A DNA stretch of 64,000 nt from Pseudomonas sp. S30 (GTDB lineage Bacteria > Pseudomonadota > Gammaproteobacteria > Pseudomonadales > Pseudomonadaceae). Position 1 is the first letter of the stretch, and every line of letters starts with the position of its first letter. Below, piece after piece: positions 45,584 through 55,341 of this stretch. A program made the position numbers and the translations under genes. The notes under the pieces are model-generated. The model did no database searches. It had not been told where the DNA came from and saw only the letters and a list, made by a program, of their open reading frames with translations. The DNA lies in assembly GCF_016518545.1 (NCBI RefSeq), contig NZ_JACVTO010000010.1:1-64000 (forward strand). The letters are read 5' to 3'.

Positions 45584-45879
45584 GTCGCAGGCTCCGAAAA
45601 GGTTGGTTTCGGACAGGCGCAGCGAGCGGGCGGAGCGGGAGTGAAGACCCGACGGCGGCTGGCGCAAATCCATTTGCCTCCGCCATGTCGGGGTCGGTTT
45701 ACAGAACTTAATGGACTTTAAGAAGGTTGTGAAAGTCTTTTTGGTTCTACCTTAATTATGTATAAATATGATAATCAATTAAACATAAAATGCTTAAAGC
45801 TGAATTTATGCTCATTGTGTGCAGTGTTTGACCGTGCAGCAGCGAGCTCGCCAGCGCGGGGCTCGAGGGCACCCTGGAG
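45584..45879. promoter_or_regulatory. Control region of the amine oxidase operon, with shared 32-base block
   Basis: 296 bases, AT-rich in the centre. Positions 45729-45760 match the blocks at 56530-56561 and 63522-63553 (common core GTGAAAG/GTAAAAG, CTTTTTGGTTCTA, TTAATTAT on the plus strand). A partial AGAACTTA (45703-45710) resembles part of the palindrome found in the other two copies. A weak hairpin CGAGC/GCTCG lies near 45843-45866, between the end of the nine-gene operon and this promoter. Confidence 0.6.
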
Positions 45880-46980
45880 TTATGCCGTCCGTGACGTACG
45901 CTGCGTCTCGAACTGCTCGACCCGCTGGCGAATTCGCGGAATGAGCGCCTGCCCATACTCCACGGCGTCGCGCAACTGCTCGAAGCCGCGGAACAGGAAG
46001 GTGCTCACACCCAGTTCGTAATAGGCCAGCGCCGCCTCGGCCACCTGGTCGGGCGTGCCCACCAGCGAGGTGGAGTTGCCTGCACCGCCGCCCAACGCCG
46101 CGATTTCGGTCCACAGTCGGGTGTCGTGCACCTTTCGCTGGCTGGCCAGTTGCACCAGGCGTTCGGAGCCGACGTTGCTCTTGCCGAAATTCTTTTCGCG
46201 GCGGTTGCCCTGGCGGATGCCGATGCGCTGCCGAGCGTCGGCCAGGATGCGCTCTGCCCGTGCCCAGGCTTCGTCTTCCGTGGCACCGAGGATCGGCCGC
46301 AGCGAGAGGCTGAAGCGGATAGCGTGCTCGCGCCCGTAGCGTGCAGCCGCCTTGCGCACCTGGGCGATTCGTTCGCGCACCTGCTCGAGCGGCTCACCCC
46401 ACATCATGTACACGTCGGCATGACGGGCCGCGACCTCCACTGCCGCGTCCGAGGCGCCCGAGAAGTAGACCGGCAGCTTGCCCTGCGGTTTGACCAGGGT
46501 GAGGTTGTCCTGCACCCGGTAATGCGTCCCGTGATGGTCGAACGGCGTGGTCTGCGTCCAGGTGTTGTGCAGCACCTGCAGGTACTCGTCGGTGCGGGCG
46601 TAGCGGGCATCCTTGTCGAGGAAGTCGCCGTCGCGTTGCAGGTCGCCGCTGTCGCCACCGGTGATCACGTTGATCGAGGCGCGGCCACGGCTCAGCTGGT
46701 CGAGCGTGGCGAACTGGCGCGCGGCGAAGGTCGGCGCCTGGAAGCCAGGACGGTGCGCCACCAGCAGGCCGATGCGCTCGGTCAGCGCAGCGACGTAGCT
46801 GGCCAGGATCATCGAGTCCGGTGCACTGGTGTTGACCGCCAGCAGGGCCTTGTCGAAGCCGGCGTACTCCTGGGCCTGGGCGAAGGCCTTGATGAAGTCC
46901 AGGTCGACGAGCGGGCCGCGCGGAGCCTGGGATTCGCTGCTTTCCTGGGGGCCGATCAGGCCAATGAATTCGAGCGTCAT
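45880..46980 (-). CDS. FMNH2-dependent alkanesulfonate-monooxygenase-like enzyme (SsuD type)
   Basis: 366 residues, TIM-barrel luciferase-like. SsuD-like segments: VNTSAPDSMILASYVAALTERI, AHRPGFQAPTFAARQFATLDQLSRGRASINVITGG, KLPVYFSGASDAA and RREKNFGKSNVGSERL. The family removes sulfite from alkanesulfonates using reduced FMN. It is the last gene of the nine-gene operon starting at 56471, 30 bases after the related monooxygenase. No flavin reductase (SsuE) lies in the operon, so FMNH2 must come from elsewhere. Confidence 0.87.
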   Translation of the reverse strand: MTLEFIGLIGPQESSESQAPRGPLVDLDFIKAFAQAQEYAGFDKALLAVNTSAPDSMILASYVAALTERIGLLVAHRPGFQAPTFAARQFATLDQLSRGRASINVITGGDSGDLQRDGDFLDKDARYARTDEYLQVLHNTWTQTTPFDHHGTHYRVQDNLTLVKPQGKLPVYFSGASDAAVEVAARHADVYMMWGEPLEQVRERIAQVRKAAARYGREHAIRFSLSLRPILGATEDEAWARAERILADARQRIGIRQGNRREKNFGKSNVGSERLVQLASQRKVHDTRLWTEIAALGGGAGNSTSLVGTPDQVAEAALAYYELGVSTFLFRGFEQLRDAVEYGQALIPRIRQRVEQFETQRTSRTA

Positions 46981-47010
46981 GGGATGGAACTCCTGTTCAT
47001 GGGGCGGCCC

Positions 47011-48345
47011 TCAGGCGAGGGCGGCCTGGCTGCGACGTTGGCTGTTACGGTTGGTCGGTACGCTCAGGCCGAAGCTTTCGCGCAAGGTGCTGCCGGGGTA
47101 CTCGCTGCGCAGCAAACCGCGCGCCTGGAGCAGGGGCACCACCAGTTCGGTGAAATACTCAAGGCCATCGGGCAGTAACGAGTTGATGATGAAACCATCG
47201 GCGGCGCCGCCTTCGAACCAGGCTTGCAGGGCATCGGCCACCTGCGGCGCAGTGCCGGTGAAGTCCCGCCGCGGACGCGAGAAACGCAAGGCGATTTCGC
47301 GCAGGCTCAGGCCCTCGTCGCGGGCCAGTTGCTTCAACTGGTCGGCGGTGCCTTTGTGGCTGTTGTCGCCCAGAGCGCCCAGGTCGGGGAAGGGCGCATC
47401 CAGGTCGTGGTGGCTGAAGTCGTAGTCGTTGAACGGCCGGCCCAGGGCGACCAGCGCGTCTTCGATGCTCACCAGATCCACGGCCTGCTGGTAGCGACGC
47501 TCGACCTCGGCCTCGTCGCGGCCGACGATGGGGCGAATGCCCGGCAGGATGAACAGCTGGTCCGGATCGCGGCCATGGGCCGCGGCGCGTTGTTTCAGGT
47601 CCTGGTAATAGGCGCGGGCGTCAATGATGGACTCGGGGTTGACGAAGATCGCGTCGGCGTTCTGCGCGGCGAAGTTGCGACCGTCCTCCGACACTCCGGC
47701 CTGGAAGATCAGCGGTTGGCCCTGGGGCGAGCGCTGAATGTTCAGCGGGCCCTTGACCTGGAAGAACTCGCCTCGATGGCCCAGGGTGTGCAGCTTGGCC
47801 GGATCGAAGAATTCGCCAGTCTGCTTGTCGCGGGTGAACGCATCGTCTTCCCACGAGTCCCAGAGGCCCTTGACCACTTCGACATGCTCCCGGGCGATGC
47901 GGTAGCGCACGGCATGGGGCGGGTGTTCAGCCTTGCCGAAGTTGTCCGCCGTACCCGAGAGCCAGGAGGTGACCACGTTCCAACCGGCGCGACCGCCGCT
48001 GATCAGGTCCAGCGAGGCGAACTGGCGGGCGACCTGGAAGGGCTCGGTGTAGCTGACCGTGACCGTGGCCACCAGGCCGATGTGGGACGTGGCGGCGGCC
48101 AGCGCCGAGAGCAGGGTCAGCGGCTCGAAGCGATTGAGGTAATGAGGGCTGGAGCGGGCGTGGATGTGCAGGCTGTCGGCGATGAAGGCGAAGTCGAACT
48201 TCGCGGACTCCGCCAGTTGCGCCTGCTGCTTGTAAAAGCCGAAGTTGACGCTCGCGTCGGCCAGCGCCTTGGGGTGACGCCATTCGCCCCAGCCATGGCC
48301 GACACCGTGGATCATTGCGCCGAGATGAATCTGTCGTTTGCTCAC
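47011..48345 (-). CDS. FMN-dependent monooxygenase, NtaA/SnaA/DszA/SoxA family (second copy)
   Basis: 444 residues from the GTG at 48345, with AGAGGT upstream; an earlier in-frame ATG gives seven extra residues. It parallels the enzyme at 39708 along its length: [63 protein letters not shown]. The two are related but not recent duplicates, as many positions differ. Located between a peptide-type importer and the SsuD-like enzyme, it probably oxygenates the imported sulfur or amine compound. Confidence 0.87.
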   Translation of the reverse strand: MSKRQIHLGAMIHGVGHGWGEWRHPKALADASVNFGFYKQQAQLAESAKFDFAFIADSLHIHARSSPHYLNRFEPLTLLSALAAATSHIGLVATVTVSYTEPFQVARQFASLDLISGGRAGWNVVTSWLSGTADNFGKAEHPPHAVRYRIAREHVEVVKGLWDSWEDDAFTRDKQTGEFFDPAKLHTLGHRGEFFQVKGPLNIQRSPQGQPLIFQAGVSEDGRNFAAQNADAIFVNPESIIDARAYYQDLKQRAAAHGRDPDQLFILPGIRPIVGRDEAEVERRYQQAVDLVSIEDALVALGRPFNDYDFSHHDLDAPFPDLGALGDNSHKGTADQLKQLARDEGLSLREIALRFSRPRRDFTGTAPQVADALQAWFEGGAADGFIINSLLPDGLEYFTELVVPLLQARGLLRSEYPGSTLRESFGLSVPTNRNSQRRSQAALA

Positions 48346-48417
48346 GTTCAATACCTCTGGCCGGATTGGCCTCACTGTCCGATCCGCGCGACACGCCCGT
48401 GCCGCGTGGCACCACGA

Positions 48418-50037
48418 TCAAACCGCTACGGGCAGCACGCTGCGCGAGTGTCCGGGTATCGCCTCGATCAGCGCGCGGGTATACGCGCTGGTGGGCTGGC
48501 CGAAGACCTGCACCGCCGGCCCTTGCTCCACCACCTCGCCGCGCCGCAGCACCAGCACCTGGTCGGCCATGCTCGCGACCACCGCCAGGTCGTGGGAAAC
48601 CAGTACGTACGCCATGCCCAGGTCACGCTGCAGCTCCTCCAGCAGGGCGAGGATCTGTGCCTGCACCGACACGTCCAGTGCGCTGACCGGTTCGTCGAGC
48701 AACAGCACGTCCGGCTCCAGGGCCAGGGCCCGGGCAATGGCGACCCGCTGGCGCTGGCCGCCGGAGAGCTCGCGCGGCAGGCGGTCGAGGAAATGCACCG
48801 GCAGGTGCACCCTGGCGATCAGTTCCCGCGCCTTGCGCTCCAGAGCCTGGCCTTTGAACAGGCCGAACGACACCAGCGGCTCGACGATGCTGTCGAACAC
48901 GGTGAACCGTGGGTCGAGTGCGGCAAATGGGTTCTGTTGCACCAGCTGGAGGCGCCGGCGCAGGGGGCGGAACTGCCGCCAGGTGAGCCCGCTGACCTCC
49001 TGGCCTGCGAACTCGACATGCCCTTGGCTGGGCTTCTCCAGGCCCAGGGCGATCCGCAGCGCGGTGCTCTTGCCCGAGCCGGACTCGCCCACGATGGCCA
49101 GGGTCTGACCGGCGTAAAGGTCCAGGCTCAGGTCATGCAGTGCCGTGAAGTGGGCGTGCTGCCCTGGCAGCGCGAAGCGCTTGCCGACGTTGCTCAGGCG
49201 CAGCAGCGGCACCTGGCCCGTCACTGGGCCGGGCCTGCGCCGCGCGACGAAGGCTGGCGCCGCATTGAGCAGATCACGCGTGTAGGGATGCTGTGCGCCC
49301 CAGAGTATCTGCCTGGGGGAAGCATGCTCGATGAGCTCGCCCTGCTTCATCACCAGCAGGCGGTCGGCGCGGTCGCAGGCGATGCCCAGGTCATGGGTAA
49401 TGATCAGCAGCGAAATGCCGCGTTCGGCCACCAGCTGTTGCAGGTGGTCGAGGATGCGCCGCTGTACCGTGACATCCAGCGCGCTGGTGGGCTCGTCGGC
49501 GATGATCAACCGCGGCTCGCCTGCCAGGGCAATGGCGATCAGCACCCGTTGGCGCATGCCCCCGGACAACTCATGGGGGTACTGGCGAGCCCGCAGCGGC
49601 GGCTCGTCCAGCCCGACCTGGGCCAACAGAGCGAGGACATCGCTGTCCACTTCGGGGTAGCGTCGGCCGCGCGCCAGCACCAGAGCCTCGGCGATCTGCC
49701 GGCCGATGCGCAGGGTCGGGTTGAGGCTGACTATCGGGTCCTGCGGCACTAGGCCGACGGTACGCCCGCGCAATTGGCGTTGGGTACGTTCGTCGGCCTG
49801 GGCCACGTCGATGCCGTCGACCCACAGTTGGCCCTGGTCGATACGGGCATTGTTCGGCAGCAGCCCGAGCAAGGCGTTGGCCAGGGTCGATTTTCCCGAG
49901 CCGGACTCGCCGACGATGGCCAGGGTTTCGCCCTGGGCCAGGCTGAACGAGAGCTGGCTCACGGCTTGGGTGCGGGTCCCGGCGAAGGCGTAGCTGACAC
50001 TCAGGTCGCGGACCTCGAGCACGTTCGACTGGCTCAT
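48418..50037 (-). CDS. Double ATPase of a peptide/nickel-type ABC importer
   Basis: 539 residues with two complete ATPase halves. Each has Walker [10 protein letters not shown]; signatures are LSGGMRQRV (first half) and LSGGQRQRV (second); Walker B are [12 protein letters not shown] and [12 protein letters not shown]. This is the fused form (GsiA-like) of DppD and DppF. The ATG at 50037 overlaps the stop of the permease gene by 4 bases. It energises the importer whose parts come just before it in the operon. Confidence 0.93.
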   Translation of the reverse strand: MSQSNVLEVRDLSVSYAFAGTRTQAVSQLSFSLAQGETLAIVGESGSGKSTLANALLGLLPNNARIDQGQLWVDGIDVAQADERTQRQLRGRTVGLVPQDPIVSLNPTLRIGRQIAEALVLARGRRYPEVDSDVLALLAQVGLDEPPLRARQYPHELSGGMRQRVLIAIALAGEPRLIIADEPTSALDVTVQRRILDHLQQLVAERGISLLIITHDLGIACDRADRLLVMKQGELIEHASPRQILWGAQHPYTRDLLNAAPAFVARRRPGPVTGQVPLLRLSNVGKRFALPGQHAHFTALHDLSLDLYAGQTLAIVGESGSGKSTALRIALGLEKPSQGHVEFAGQEVSGLTWRQFRPLRRRLQLVQQNPFAALDPRFTVFDSIVEPLVSFGLFKGQALERKARELIARVHLPVHFLDRLPRELSGGQRQRVAIARALALEPDVLLLDEPVSALDVSVQAQILALLEELQRDLGMAYVLVSHDLAVVASMADQVLVLRRGEVVEQGPAVQVFGQPTSAYTRALIEAIPGHSRSVLPVAV

Positions 50038-50948
50038 CGGGCATGCTCCTCGGCGCTGCGCGCCAGGTGGTTGAGGCTGAACACCACGGCCACCACGAAC
50101 AGCCCCGGCAGCAGGGATACCCAGGGCGCGGTGATGAGGAAGTGGCGGCCGTTGGCGATCAGCGTGCCCCATTCCGCCGCCGGCGGCGCCGCGCCGAAGC
50201 CCAGAAAGCTGAGCCCTGCCGTGGCGAGGATGGCGGCGCCGAAGTCGAGGGTGGCGAGCACCGCGACCGGGCCCCAGGCATTGGGCAGCACGTGGCGCAG
50301 CAGCGTGCGTGCCCAACTGGCGCCACCCAGGCGTGCGGCTTCGACGTAGGGCAGGGTCTTGATCCGCAGCACTTCGGCGCGGGTGGTGCGGGCGAAGCCC
50401 GGGATGATCCCGACGCCCACGGCGACGGCCACCGGCACCGTGCCGAAGCCGATGGCCGTGACGATGGCCAGCGCCAGCAGCAGGCCGGGCAGGGCCAGCA
50501 GCACGTCGATCAGGCGCATCAGCGCAGCGTCGACACGACCGCCGGCGAATCCCGCCAGCACACCTATGCCCAGGCCACCGAACAGGGCGATGAGCACCGC
50601 CAGCAGGGCGGCCATCACTGACAGGCGTGCGCCGTACACCACCCGGGTATACAGGTCGCGGCCCAGCTCGTCCGTGCCGAACCAGTGCGCCAGGCCGGGG
50701 GCGCTGAGCTTTGCGGCGGGCGCGGTGGCGTAGGGGTCGTAGCTGGTCAACAGCTGGGGTGCCAGTGCGGCGAACAAGGCGAACAGCACGACCAGCAGCG
50801 CCAGGCTGAAGCCGGGCCGGCGCAGCAAGGGAGCCAGGCTTCGCTGTGCGCGCTGCCAGCGGGTGCGACGCTTCCAGGCGTCCGCCGGGCGCGCCTGGCC
50901 GCTGGCCTGGGCCGAGTCGCTCCGGTTCAGAGGGATATCGAGGGTCAT
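50034..50948 (-). CDS. ABC importer permease, DppC type
   Basis: 304 residues, six hydrophobic segments expected. The N-terminal cytoplasmic stretch precedes LALLVVLFALFAALAPQLL, and the EAA-type coupling loop is FARTTRAEVLRIKTLPYVEAARLGGAS. Pairs with the DppB-type permease whose stop is 1 base before this start. The C-terminal half ends close to ATPase start, so all importer genes are coupled. Confidence 0.92.
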   Translation of the reverse strand: MTLDIPLNRSDSAQASGQARPADAWKRRTRWQRAQRSLAPLLRRPGFSLALLVVLFALFAALAPQLLTSYDPYATAPAAKLSAPGLAHWFGTDELGRDLYTRVVYGARLSVMAALLAVLIALFGGLGIGVLAGFAGGRVDAALMRLIDVLLALPGLLLALAIVTAIGFGTVPVAVAVGVGIIPGFARTTRAEVLRIKTLPYVEAARLGGASWARTLLRHVLPNAWGPVAVLATLDFGAAILATAGLSFLGFGAAPPAAEWGTLIANGRHFLITAPWVSLLPGLFVVAVVFSLNHLARSAEEHAR

Positions 50949-50949
50949 C

Positions 50950-51900
50950 TCAGTTCACCTTGGCCGTATCGGTGATACGCGGGTCGAGGTAGGGGTAGAG
51001 CAAGTCGACGATCAGGTTGACCACCACGAACGCCGCGGCCGAGACCGCGACGATCGCCAGCACCACGGGAATGTCCTGGCGCAACACGGCCTCCTGGGCC
51101 AGGCGACCGACGCCGTTGCGCGAAAAGATGGTCTCCACCAGCACGGCGCCGGACACCGTGTTGCCGACCTGCAGGCCGACCAGGGTCAGCAGCGGCAGGG
51201 CGGCGTTGCGCAGGCCGTGACGGGCCTGCACCTGGGCCCTGCTCAGGCCCTTGGCGAAGGCGGTGGTGATGTAGGGTTCCTGCCACACGCCGTGGAAACC
51301 GCGTTGCAGTACCTGGGCGTACACGGCGGCGCTGGGTATCGCCAAGGTGATCGCCGGCAGTACCAGGCTGGCAAAGCCCTGGCTGCCGGTCGCCGGGAAC
51401 CAGCCCAGGCCGAAGGCGAACACCTGGATCAGCAGCAGGCCCATCCAGAACACCGGCACGGAAAAGCCCAGCGAGGGCAGGCGCGCGAGGGCCGTTTTCA
51501 GCGGTCGCCATTGCAGGTAGGCCGTCAGGTAGGCCAGGCCGATGCCGGCCAGCAACGACAGCACGATGGCGCTGCCAGCCAGTGCCAGGGTCTGCGGCAG
51601 GCGCTCGGCCAGCAGCGCGGTGACCGGTCGCCCGAGTGACAGCGACTGCCCCAGGTCGCCCTGCAACGCGCGCCACAGCAGGTCGAAGTACTGTTCGAAC
51701 AGTCCCTTGTCCAGCCCGTAGTAGGCGCGGGCCTTGGCCAGGTCCTCGGGTGACAGGCCGTCGGCTTCCATGCCCGAGGCGCTTAGCATGATCGCCAGGG
51801 TGTCGCCGGGTAGCAGGTAGAGAATGAAGTAGGTGATGGTGTAGGCGCCCCACAGCACCAGTAGCGCCTGGCCGATGCGGCCGCTCAGGTAGCGCTTCAT
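50950..51900 (-). CDS. ABC importer permease, DppB type
   Basis: 316 residues. It starts with the usual MKRYLSGRIGQALLVLWGAYTITYF and has the coupling loop ARHGLRNAALPLLTLVGLQVGNTVSGAVLVE near the C-terminus, together with the periplasmic segment containing ARAYYGLDKGLFEQYF. Start overlaps the binding-protein stop (ATGA at 51897-51900). Inner membrane, forms the channel with the DppC-type partner. Confidence 0.92.
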   Translation of the reverse strand: MKRYLSGRIGQALLVLWGAYTITYFILYLLPGDTLAIMLSASGMEADGLSPEDLAKARAYYGLDKGLFEQYFDLLWRALQGDLGQSLSLGRPVTALLAERLPQTLALAGSAIVLSLLAGIGLAYLTAYLQWRPLKTALARLPSLGFSVPVFWMGLLLIQVFAFGLGWFPATGSQGFASLVLPAITLAIPSAAVYAQVLQRGFHGVWQEPYITTAFAKGLSRAQVQARHGLRNAALPLLTLVGLQVGNTVSGAVLVETIFSRNGVGRLAQEAVLRQDIPVVLAIVAVSAAAFVVVNLIVDLLYPYLDPRITDTAKVN

Positions 51901-53531
51901 GGCTGGCTCACCTGGATGTCGCTGAACAGCGCGATGCCTTCGGCGGTCCAGCGGAAGTCCTTGACCCGCGGGGCGGTGGCGGCCTGCCAGACCCGCTCGT
52001 ACAGCGGGAACGCCGAGGCTTCGTCGATCAGCAGGTCCTGTAGCTGGCCATAGGCTTGAGCCCGTTGTGGCTCGGCGGTGGCGGTGATGCCGTCGTCGAA
52101 CAACGCCTGGGCCTTGGCCAGCGTCTGTGGCTCGTAGGTATTGGTGGCCAGCGTGGCGCTGTTGGCCGAGCGGGGGTCGAGGATGGTCTGCAGGATGATC
52201 GGGTCGGCGCGGGTCATGTAGGTGGACGTCAGGTCATAGCTGCCGGCGGCGTTGCCTGCGACCCATTCGGCACGGGTCAGCACATTGAGCTTGAGATCGA
52301 TGCCGACCTTGCGCAGTTGGTCCTGGACCAGCACGTCTCCGGCGCTTTCGGCCGGGGTGATGTTGTAGCGCAGGGTCAGGCGCTGGCCGTTTCTGTGCCG
52401 ATAGCCGTCTTCGCCCTTGTGCCAGCCGGCAGCGTCCAGCAGGCGCTCGGCACCTGCCGGGTCGTAGGCCAGCTTGCCGGCCTGGGATTTGAAATACGGC
52501 GTGGTGACGTCATACACGCTGCTCACCACCGGGAAGGCGGCGTTGTATACGGTATGGGCGTAGCTGGTGCGATCGATGGCCTTCTGCAGCGCCAGGCGCA
52601 CCTGGCGGTCGGCCAGCAGGCGATCGTTGCGGGTGTTGGGGTAGAGGTTCAGGGCCGGACCTGGCAGCGAGCGGCTCTGGATGGTCGCGCCCTTGGACTG
52701 GAACAGCTTGAGGTCGACTTCCGAGAACGGGTTGCGTGGCCACAGGATGTCGGCCTTGCCCTGCAGGAACAGCCCATTGCGCACGCTTTCCTCGGGGATG
52801 TAGCTGATGTCCACGGCTTCCACATGGGCAGGCCCCTGGTTGCGCATGTTGGCCGACGGCCAGGCGTAGTCGGCGCGCTTGACCAGCCGCGCGCCTACCT
52901 CGGGTGTGTAGTGGTCGAGGATGAACGGGCCGGTGCCGATGATCTTGCCCAGCGAGCGTTCTTGCGCGCTCAACTGGTAGGAGGCCGGCGCAAGGATCGC
53001 CAGATTGGTGGTGGACGTGGCCTGCAGGAAGCCTGCATTGGGCCGTGACAGCACCAGGCGCACGGTGAAGTCGTCGATCACCTCGGCATGGTCGTAGCCG
53101 GCCAGGTAGGTGGCGCCGAAGGTGGCGGGCAGCTGGGTGGCGAAGGCCTTGTTGCTGTCGAAGGCCGCTTTCACGGCGTGCGCATCGAAGCGCTCGCCAT
53201 TGCTGAAGGTGACGTCCTGGCGCAGGTGGAACGTGTAGGTCAGGGCGTCGGCACTGATTTCCCAGCGCTGGGCCAGCCACGGGATGATGCGCCCGCTGTC
53301 CGGATCCTGGTCGGTGAGGGATTCGGCGACGTTGCGCAGCAGCACGCGGTGTTCCAGCCAGTAGACCTGGAAGGGGTCGACGCTGACCAGCGTGGTGTTG
53401 TCGCCCCAGAAGGCGACGCTCAGGGTGTTGCGGGTGTCGTGGTCGTCGGCCGGCGAGCAGGCGGTCAGGGCCAGTGCCAGGGAGCCGATGGCGAACAGGC
53501 GGCGCAGTGGGGGCATGGAGGGGTCCTTCAT
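51897..53531 (-). CDS. Lipoprotein substrate-binding protein of a peptide-type ABC importer
   Basis: 544 residues. Signal peptide with lipobox LALTAC, lipidated Cys25. Mature part is SBP_bac_5 (DppA/OppA fold): VLLRNVAESLTDQDPDSGRIIPWLAQRW, TYTFHLRQDVTFSNGERFDAHAV, PNAGFLQATSTTNLAILAP. Members bind peptides, nickel, glutathione or other organic ligands. Its place among C-S/C-N oxygenases suggests a sulfur-bearing ligand (inference). First gene of the importer block, 53 bases after the aldolase-family gene. Confidence 0.9.
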   Translation of the reverse strand: MKDPSMPPLRRLFAIGSLALALTACSPADDHDTRNTLSVAFWGDNTTLVSVDPFQVYWLEHRVLLRNVAESLTDQDPDSGRIIPWLAQRWEISADALTYTFHLRQDVTFSNGERFDAHAVKAAFDSNKAFATQLPATFGATYLAGYDHAEVIDDFTVRLVLSRPNAGFLQATSTTNLAILAPASYQLSAQERSLGKIIGTGPFILDHYTPEVGARLVKRADYAWPSANMRNQGPAHVEAVDISYIPEESVRNGLFLQGKADILWPRNPFSEVDLKLFQSKGATIQSRSLPGPALNLYPNTRNDRLLADRQVRLALQKAIDRTSYAHTVYNAAFPVVSSVYDVTTPYFKSQAGKLAYDPAGAERLLDAAGWHKGEDGYRHRNGQRLTLRYNITPAESAGDVLVQDQLRKVGIDLKLNVLTRAEWVAGNAAGSYDLTSTYMTRADPIILQTILDPRSANSATLATNTYEPQTLAKAQALFDDGITATAEPQRAQAYGQLQDLLIDEASAFPLYERVWQAATAPRVKDFRWTAEGIALFSDIQVSQP

Positions 53532-53584
53532 GAGAGTGGGTCAGCCTGCCCCGCGAGGAGGCCGGCACAGCCAGGGACTGGCGG

Positions 53585-54379
53585 TCAGTCCTGGTAATCG
53601 CGGCCCTCGCGGTCCAGTTGTCGGATCAAGGCATCCCAATGGCGCTGGATGCCTTCGCCCTTGCCATCGGAAAAACGCTTCGATTGCTCATGCACCTTGG
53701 CAATCGCAGCTTGCGGCGCATGCAGCAGCTGGTCATTGCCGCCGGCCTGTGCCGCCACCTGGATGTTGCAGGCACGCTCCAGCCCGTGCAGTTCGCGGAA
53801 CGCGTGTTCCACGCTGATGCCGCCGGTGAGCAGCCCGTGGTTGCGCAGGATGAGGATGTTGCTCTCGCCCAGGTTGGCCACCAGGCGCTGCTGCTCGTCA
53901 AGATCGAGGGCCACGCCCTCGTAGTCGTGGTAAACCACCCGGCTGTAGTAGGCCAACGCATGCTGGGAGATTGGCAACAGGCCGTCGCGCTGGGCCGACA
54001 CCGCCGCACCGTCGCGGGTGTGGGTGTGCAGCACGGCCTTGAGGTCGGGCCTGGCGCGGTGAATGGCGCTGTGGATCACATAGCCGGCCTGGTTGATCCC
54101 CAGACCCAGCGGGTCGTCGATGATCGTGCCGTCGACGTCCACCTTGACCAGGTTGGACGCGCTGATTTCATCGAACAGCAAGCCGAAGGCGTTGATCAGG
54201 AAGTGCTCCTGCGGCCCCGGCACGCGAGCGGAGAAGTGCGTATAGATATGGTCGGTCCAGCGGAACAGGGCCGCCAGGCGGTAGGCGGCAGCGAGCTTGA
54301 CGCGGACCTCCCACTCCTCGGCGCTGACTCGCTCGCGCACGGTATCGGAACGAGAGGTGACGGCAGACAGTGAACTCAT
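53585..54379 (-). CDS. Class II aldolase/adducin-family protein
   Basis: 264 residues. Zinc-site elements LKAVLHTHTRDG and the later NHGLLTGG are present, with an N-terminal region (VRVKLAAAYRLAALFRWTDHIYTHFSARVPG) typical of the family. Members are metal-dependent aldolases, decarboxylases or dehydratases of small hydroxy acids or sugar phosphates. In the operon it follows a 2-hydroxyacid dehydrogenase (17 bases) and precedes an importer, so a step on a hydroxylated, perhaps sulfur-containing, carbon skeleton is likely. Exact reaction unknown. Confidence 0.85.
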   Translation of the reverse strand: MSSLSAVTSRSDTVRERVSAEEWEVRVKLAAAYRLAALFRWTDHIYTHFSARVPGPQEHFLINAFGLLFDEISASNLVKVDVDGTIIDDPLGLGINQAGYVIHSAIHRARPDLKAVLHTHTRDGAAVSAQRDGLLPISQHALAYYSRVVYHDYEGVALDLDEQQRLVANLGESNILILRNHGLLTGGISVEHAFRELHGLERACNIQVAAQAGGNDQLLHAPQAAIAKVHEQSKRFSDGKGEGIQRHWDALIRQLDREGRDYQD

Positions 54380-54396
54380 GGGGTGCTCTCCGGTAA

Positions 54397-55341
54397 TCAG
54401 TAGCCGCGTGCGGTGTCGACCAGATTGGCCAGGGGCAACTGCTCGCGGTAGCGGTGGAAGTTGGCGATGAAGGCTTCGAGGAAGGCGGGGTAACCCTCTT
54501 CGGAAATGGCCGAGGTGTGTGGCGACAGAAACACCCTGGGGTGCCGATACAGCGGATGGCCAGCCGGCAGTGGCTCGGGGTCGGTGACGTCCAGGCTGGC
54601 ACGGCCGATCGTTCCGCTGTCCAGGGCCTCCAGCAGGGCCTGCTGGTCGAGCAGTCCTCCCCGGGCGATATTGATCAGGTGCAAGCCAGGGCGGGCATCC
54701 CTCAGCACCTGGCGGTCGATCAGGCCGCGAGTGGCGGGGGTGAGCGGGGCGGCCAGCACCAGATGGTCGCTATTGGCGAACAGCTGGCGCAGGTCGTCGA
54801 CACGATTCACGCCGGGTATTTCGGCGATTGGCTGGCCGGGGCGGCTCAGCGCCAGCACGCGCATGCCGAGTGCCGCGGCCTTGCGGGCCAGGCTCTGGCC
54901 AATGTTGCCGAAGCCCAGAATGCCGAGGGTGCGGCCGCGCAGCGGGGCCAAGGGGGTCAGACGCCAGTCGGCATCCTTGACCCACAGCGTGGGCAGTTGC
55001 TTGGCGGCGGCGAATACCAGGGCCAGCGCGAACTCGGCCACCTGCTCGGCGTTGGCGCCCTTGCCGCTGGTCACCGGCGCGCCCTCGAAGACCCACCCGG
55101 GGTAGAAGTCGATGCCCGAAGAGACCAGCTGCACCCATTTCAGACCCCAGGGCCAACCTGGAGGCGGGCTGTCCACGCGTCGCCCTTGCACGTTCACAGG
55201 ACGCAGGATGAACACGTCGGCGGGTGCCTCGAGGGCCAGCTGGCCGTGGGCGATGTCGATCACTTCATGGTCCGGCAACCGCTCGCGCAATTGCTGGTTG
55301 GCCTGGGCGTCGAGCTGGCTGGCGATGATCGAATGGCTCAT
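54397..55341 (-). CDS. D-isomer-specific 2-hydroxyacid dehydrogenase
   Basis: 314 residues from the ATG at 55341, which overlaps the preceding gene's stop by 4 bases; a longer frame exists but the overlap and the start MSHSIIASQLDAQAN favour this one. NAD loop GFGNIGQSLARKAAALGMRV, catalytic Arg in NIARGG, Glu in DPEPLPAGHPLY and His in SPHTS are all seen. It interconverts a 2-hydroxy acid and 2-oxo acid with NAD(P). Within the nine-gene operon it presumably handles an intermediate of the imported compound. Confidence 0.9.
   Translation of the reverse strand: MSHSIIASQLDAQANQQLRERLPDHEVIDIAHGQLALEAPADVFILRPVNVQGRRVDSPPPGWPWGLKWVQLVSSGIDFYPGWVFEGAPVTSGKGANAEQVAEFALALVFAAAKQLPTLWVKDADWRLTPLAPLRGRTLGILGFGNIGQSLARKAAALGMRVLALSRPGQPIAEIPGVNRVDDLRQLFANSDHLVLAAPLTPATRGLIDRQVLRDARPGLHLINIARGGLLDQQALLEALDSGTIGRASLDVTDPEPLPAGHPLYRHPRVFLSPHTSAISEEGYPAFLEAFIANFHRYREQLPLANLVDTARGY

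Noticed and set aside
47224..49752. An 842-codon open frame on the plus strand opposite the monooxygenase and ABC ATPase genes
   Set aside because: The minus-strand genes have complete catalytic motifs and overlapping starts; the plus frame has none.
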